A DNA stretch of 10,275 bases from an uncultured Anaerotruncus sp. (lineage in GTDB: Bacteria; Bacillota; Clostridia; Oscillospirales; Ruminococcaceae). The position numbers and the translations under genes are program-made. This document shows positions 7,078 through 10,275 of the stretch, in pieces; position 1 is the stretch's first letter, and each line of letters opens with the position of its first letter. The stretch is from assembly GCA_910586875.1 (NCBI GenBank), contig CAJUJI010000105.1, forward strand, positions 1 through 10,275, read 5' to 3'. The notes beneath the pieces were generated by a model, which saw nothing but the letters and a program-made list of their open reading frames with translations, did no database searches and had not been told where the DNA came from.

Positions 7078-7830
7078 ATGAAGCTAAGTGGAAAAAGCGT
7101 ACTGATTACGGGCGCCGCATCTGGCATCGGTGCAGAAATTGTTAGACTATTTGCCCGAGAAGGCGCAAATATTGCAATTAACTACCACTCCCGCAAGGAA
7201 CAAGCCGATGCCTTAGCTATGGAATGTAAGCAATATGGCGGAGAAATGGTGCTGATACAAGCGGATGTCGCCGAGCCACAGCCGGTCAAACATATGGTAG
7301 CTGCCACCTTGCAGGCGTTTGGAAAGATCGATGTTCTTGTTTGCAGCACTGGCATTAACCGCCAAAGTCCCTTTGCAGAAATGTCGGTTGAGGATTGGGA
7401 TGAGATGATAAAGGTCAGTTTACGCGGTGTATTTTTATGCAATCGATATGTTTTACCGCATATGCTACAGCGCAATAGCGGCAGAATTATCAATGTCACC
7501 TCTCAGCTAGGGCAGATCGGCGGGGTAAATTGCGCACATTATTGTGCGGCAAAGGCGGGAATCATCGGCCTTACAAAAGCGCTTGCCCGTGAAGTCGGTA
7601 AAACAGGCATCACTGTGAATTGCATTGCACCTGGACCAATTGAAACAGATTTTTTCTTCCATGGCACAACTGCGGATTGGCGCGCAGAAAAGCTCGCATC
7701 GTTACCATTGGGGCGCTTTGGCCTTGTTGAAGAGGTTGCACCCACCGCTTTGCTATTGGCCTCTGACCCGGATGGAAACCTATTCACTGGCCAGACACTG
7801 GGGCCCAATTGTGGAGATGTTATGCTTTAA
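7078..7830 (+). CDS. Classical SDR oxidoreductase (FabG-like)
   Basis: A 250-residue cytoplasmic NAD(P)-dependent dehydrogenase/reductase of standard length. The cofactor motif GAASGIG lies at 12-18 and the adenine-pocket residues QADV at about 61-64. The catalytic Ser142 (in VTSQLG) and YCAAK (Tyr155, Lys159) are present, followed by IAPGPIETD. Two family motifs are altered: the usual NNAG reads CSTG (89-92), and the Asn of the catalytic tetrad, normally in a VNLxG segment, is Ser114 in KVSLRG. Other residues look intact, so it is probably active but on an unusual substrate or with modified chemistry. Similar proteins oxidise sugar alcohols and sugar acids or reduce 3-oxoacyl groups. With no acyl carrier protein or fatty-acid gene nearby, a catabolic role with the amidohydrolase is more likely. 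TAGGAG (7064-7069) supports the ATG. Last gene of the operon; its TAA runs into the terminator. Confidence 0.9.
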   Translation: MKLSGKSVLITGAASGIGAEIVRLFAREGANIAINYHSRKEQADALAMECKQYGGEMVLIQADVAEPQPVKHMVAATLQAFGKIDVLVCSTGINRQSPFAEMSVEDWDEMIKVSLRGVFLCNRYVLPHMLQRNSGRIINVTSQLGQIGGVNCAHYCAAKAGIIGLTKALAREVGKTGITVNCIAPGPIETDFFFHGTTADWRAEKLASLPLGRFGLVEEVAPTALLLASDPDGNLFTGQTLGPNCGDVML

Positions 7831-7871
7831 AAAAGAGTCCTATACTCATAATGAGTATGGGACCCTTTTTT
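7829..7871. terminator. Bidirectional intrinsic terminator
   Basis: A-tract 7829-7834, then G7835, GTCC (7837-7840) and TATACTCA (7841-7848) pair with TGAGTATG (7852-7859), GGAC (7860-7863), C7865 and T-tract 7866-7871. The loop is TAA, with one A-C mismatch and one G-T pair. A run of six T follows the stem on the plus strand, and a T-run also follows it on the minus strand. It can therefore end the rightward operon and the convergent chemoreceptor message. The A-tract begins within the stop codon of the last operon gene. Confidence 0.9.
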
Positions 7872-7948
7872 GCATTATTATAAAACGATAGATTCTGCTA
7901 AAACTTTCGGCCATTGTCATATGTTTGCCTTTGCAGGCGAGTCTGTGC

Positions 7949-9976
7949 TTACTGAATGCGGAACTGCTTGATCAGTTTGCTTAATGTGTCCGCCTGGGAG
8001 GATAGCTCTTTAGAGACTACAGCACTTTCCTCCGCAGCAGAAGAATTTGCCTGCACCACTCTGGAAATCTCCTTGATTCCCTCCTCCATGGAGGCCACCA
8101 TCTCGGACTGCCGGACACTTGCCAGCGCAATTTCATCCATCAGAACTTTGATCGACTGGATACAATCATTTATCACCTGCATTGCCGAAATTGCATGGTT
8201 GGTAGACTCGGTACCGGTCTTCACATCCTGAATAGAACGGCCAATCAGCACACCTGTATTTTGAGCAGCCTCAGCGGATTTCGCCGCAAGATTCCGGACC
8301 TCATCCGCCACCACTGAAAAGCCCTTTCCGCTTGTGCCAGCACGCGCCGCTTCAACAGCAGCATTCAGTGACAAGATATTGGTTTGAAATGCAATGTCCT
8401 CAATCGTCTTTATGATGCTGCCAATCTGTGTTGACGACCGATCAATATTTTGGGTGGCAACCGTCAGCTGTGCCATCTTTGTGTCAGCTTCCGCGGCATA
8501 GCCATTGGCTTTATCCACCAACTCGCTCGCGTCGCTGCAACGCATGGTGCTGTCTTTTATTTGTGAGGTAAGCTCGGTCATGTGCGATACAAGTCCTTCA
8601 ATCGATGCTGCCTGTTCTACACTTCCCTGGGAAAGTGTTTGAACTCCATCCGACACCTGATATGCACTTGTGTCAACCTGGTTGGCAACCTGAGAGATTT
8701 CATGCATAACGTCCATCAGATGGGTCCGAATCGTTTTCAGGCTTTCCGATAAGATCCTGAAATCGCCGACATAATATGCCTCGTTCTTTGCAACATCCAC
8801 TGCAATATTGCCGTCCGCCATTTCGCCTAAAATTCGCCCAATATCATCAATCGTCCTTCGCAGACAGTCACATACGTTATGTGTCGTTTGCGCAATTAAG
8901 CCAATCTCATCTGTTCTACCATAAAATGGCTCCAATTCTCTATCTGCGGAAAGATCCAAATTGCCCAGATGCCCAATCGCTCTTTCTACAGCCATTAGTT
9001 CTCTGCCCTGCCGGTGCAGGATAATGAGGGTGATAAAGATAATCGCAGCCGCCACAATTGTACATAACACACCAACTATAATGCGAACAGCTGTTACGGT
9101 TCTATAAACCTCTGCTTCATTATCCCTGACCATAAAGACCCAGTCGCGATCCTTCAGGTACTTATAAACAACCAGTTGTTTCACACCATTTTCGTCCCGA
9201 TAGGAATATGTACCAGCCTGTGTGTCGCCATTTTCTTTGATCCTGTGGATAATCTCCTGATATCCGAGATCTGTTGTCTCTGTATTGAGTAAGGACTCGT
9301 CCTGATGGTACAAGTATACCCCTGTCTCTGCATTCAAAAATACATACTCGCTGTCTGGCAGTCCTTTGATATCCAGCCCCAACAAAACATCCATCAGCTG
9401 GCTTGCGTAAACGCCAGCTCCTACATAACCGATGCACCGCTGTTGTTCAAAAATGGGGCAATACATAGAAAGGATCATGCTTCCCGACCCGGGAGACTTC
9501 ATAATTCCCAAATTGGTCAGCTTCTGCTGCGATAAAATCGTTTTGCGAAATAAATCCAGTGAATCACCACTCCGAGTGGTCATTCCAACGGCCGCTTTGG
9601 AGGTATGGGTAAGAACATGTGTATTCGGATTCGCGATATAAAGTCCCTCAAAGATATTTTTAACTGCGGCAAAGTCTTCCGTATACTTTTGAACCTCTTC
9701 CAATAGGTCTGGATCACTCGGATTTGCAAGCAAATCATGCACCTCGCGCCCTAAAGAAAACGCTGTGACATACTCCTCTGCAGAGGTTACATAGTCATTG
9801 ATAATCGAAGCTCTCGACTCTACCGCATCGGTCATTTGGTTTGTGATATCGTTCTTGACGGTGGAAGCAGCACTATTTGACACAATAAGCCAAAGTAAAA
9901 GCATCCCCACTAGCGTTATGGCGGTAGTGATGATGCCGATACGTGTTGCAAGCTTTTGATTGACAAGGAGTTTCAT
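7949..9976 (-). CDS. Methyl-accepting chemotaxis protein with extracellular Cache-type sensor
   Basis: A 675-residue transmembrane chemoreceptor. Membrane segment 1 is at about 13-32 and membrane segment 2 at about 297-320. The roughly 260-residue extracellular region between them looks like a double-Cache ligand domain (patterns such as GYVGAGVYA and DRDWVFMVRD). A HAMP linker follows at about 321-375, then a second HAMP-like segment around GDFRILSESLKTIR (about 404-417). The long cytoplasmic coiled coil has the conserved hairpin tip EDIAFQTNILSLNAAVEAAR (about 526-545) and GFSVVADEVRNLA, which bind CheA/CheW. No C-terminal CheR-tether pentapeptide is visible; the protein ends in KQFRIQ. GTG at 9991 lacks a ribosome site, so ATG at 9976 after GGGGGA is preferred. 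It is convergent to the importer operon, with its own promoter. A small hairpin with GCAA-type loop (7927-7938) lies just past its stop. Its ligand is unknown. Confidence 0.95.
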   Translation of the reverse strand: MKLLVNQKLATRIGIITTAITLVGMLLLWLIVSNSAASTVKNDITNQMTDAVESRASIINDYVTSAEEYVTAFSLGREVHDLLANPSDPDLLEEVQKYTEDFAAVKNIFEGLYIANPNTHVLTHTSKAAVGMTTRSGDSLDLFRKTILSQQKLTNLGIMKSPGSGSMILSMYCPIFEQQRCIGYVGAGVYASQLMDVLLGLDIKGLPDSEYVFLNAETGVYLYHQDESLLNTETTDLGYQEIIHRIKENGDTQAGTYSYRDENGVKQLVVYKYLKDRDWVFMVRDNEAEVYRTVTAVRIIVGVLCTIVAAAIIFITLIILHRQGRELMAVERAIGHLGNLDLSADRELEPFYGRTDEIGLIAQTTHNVCDCLRRTIDDIGRILGEMADGNIAVDVAKNEAYYVGDFRILSESLKTIRTHLMDVMHEISQVANQVDTSAYQVSDGVQTLSQGSVEQAASIEGLVSHMTELTSQIKDSTMRCSDASELVDKANGYAAEADTKMAQLTVATQNIDRSSTQIGSIIKTIEDIAFQTNILSLNAAVEAARAGTSGKGFSVVADEVRNLAAKSAEAAQNTGVLIGRSIQDVKTGTESTNHAISAMQVINDCIQSIKVLMDEIALASVRQSEMVASMEEGIKEISRVVQANSSAAEESAVVSKELSSQADTLSKLIKQFRIQ

Positions 9977-10014
9977 CGAAAATTCCCCCACAGAAAAGAA
10001 TTAGATTACAAAAA

Positions 10015-10043
10015 AGTATAGTATGACTATTTATTCAAATCAA
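10015..10043 (-). promoter_or_regulatory. Sigma-A promoter of the chemoreceptor gene
   Basis: On the minus strand TTGATT (10043-10038) is the -35 and TATACT (10020-10015) the -10, separated by exactly 17 bases. Transcription should begin near 10008, giving a leader of roughly 30 bases before the ATG at 9976. No sigma-D (flagellar/chemotaxis) promoter of the TAAA/GCCGATAT type was seen here, which suggests housekeeping expression. Confidence 0.65.
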
Positions 10044-10068
10044 CCATTTTCAGCAAACAATCAAAACG

Positions 10069-10095
10069 GTTTATTTACTGTATATGCAAATAAAC
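10069..10095. repeat. AT-rich inverted repeat upstream of the chemoreceptor promoter
   Basis: GTTTATTT (10069-10076) and AAATAAAC (10088-10095) are perfect 8-base inverted arms with an 11-base spacer, about 26 bases upstream of the chemoreceptor -35. It could be a regulator-binding site for the chemoreceptor gene or a weak terminator of whatever lies to the right. The low GC of the stem makes a good terminator unlikely. Confidence 0.35.
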
Positions 10096-10143
10096 AGCCG
10101 CTGGCACAACTATCGATTGTACTTATGCGGGCACCCGTTGCTA

Positions 10144-10275
10144 CTAGCTGCCATTGTAATGGCAAGTACGGTCTGGCATCTGCAAAGGATTTCTACTTGC
10201 TACCCTTAAAAGATCTTCACATTCTCCAAAGGTCAATTGATCTTTAGGCTTATCTTCTTCCAACCGGCGTTGGAT
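10144..10275 (-). CDS. Possible C-terminal end of an unknown protein (partial)
   Basis: On the minus strand a frame stays open from the window edge for 43 codons and ends at two tandem TAG stops (10144-10146 and 10141-10143). The residues are hydrophilic and protein-like, including RRLEEDKPKDQLTFGECEDL and a Cys/His-containing end (TCHYNGS). The other two minus-strand frames close quickly (within about 14 codons). I do not recognise a family, and such a length can stay open by chance. If real, it is a leftward gene upstream of the chemoreceptor, with about 167 bases between its stop and the chemoreceptor start. Confidence 0.35.
   Translation of the reverse strand: MQRRLEEDKPKDQLTFGECEDLLRVASRNPLQMPDRTCHYNGS
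10149..10164. repeat. Short near-perfect palindrome at right edge
   Basis: TGCCATT (10149-10155) and AATGGCA (10158-10164) are 7-base inverted arms with a 2-base centre. It falls in the last codons of the possible partial gene, so it may be a protein site, an RNA hairpin at the 3' end, or chance. Confidence 0.3.

Noticed and set aside
10023..10247. A 74-codon plus-strand frame at the right edge
   Set aside because: No ribosome binding site precedes it, it overlaps the chemoreceptor promoter, and its composition matches no family; the minus-strand partial frame in the same place looks more like coding sequence.
1..10275. Search for CRISPR arrays, tRNA or rRNA genes, transposase genes, toxin-antitoxin pairs or defence genes
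   Set aside because: No repeat-spacer pattern, cloverleaf, transposase motif or small paired genes were seen; the window is a metabolic and chemotaxis region.

Overview
The window looks like part of the chromosome of an anaerobic Gram-positive bacterium, most likely a Clostridia/Oscillospiraceae-type Firmicute. This is inferred from mid-GC coding sequence with AT-rich gaps, strong AGGAGG-type ribosome binding sites, a lipoprotein-anchored solute-binding protein, and a Firmicute-style chemoreceptor. No rRNA, tRNA, CRISPR array, insertion sequence or phage gene was seen.

Layout: (1) A leftward GntR/FCD-family regulator (79-735), followed by a short AT-rich edge with a small hairpin and an operator-like palindrome. 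(2) A divergent control region (736-869) carrying an inverted repeat with a CGAC heptad array. (3) A six-gene rightward operon (870-7830): a CUT2-type (ribose-like) ABC importer made of ATPase, permease and lipoprotein binding protein; then a dihydropyrimidinase/hydantoinase-type amidohydrolase; then an extended SDR (NAD-dependent epimerase/dehydratase family); then a classical SDR (FabG-like). Two hairpins sit between genes, one before and one after the binding-protein gene. (4) A strong bidirectional terminator (7829-7871). (5) A convergent, leftward methyl-accepting chemotaxis protein (7949-9976) with a recognisable sigma-A promoter at 10015-10043. (6) A right edge with two short inverted repeats and the possible C-terminal end of an unknown leftward gene.

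Working model (inference): the regulator senses a small organic-acid or cyclic ligand and controls import of a compound by the ABC system. The amidohydrolase opens a cyclic amide-type ring, and the two nucleotide-dependent oxidoreductases process the substrate or product. The neighbouring chemoreceptor may guide cells to the same or a related compound. The operon lacks the usual partners of both pyrimidine reduction (dihydropyrimidine dehydrogenase, beta-ureidopropionase) and hydantoin use (carbamoylase, racemase). It also lacks a sugar kinase to match the sugar-type importer. The substrate is therefore unknown, and this combination is the most interesting aspect of the window.
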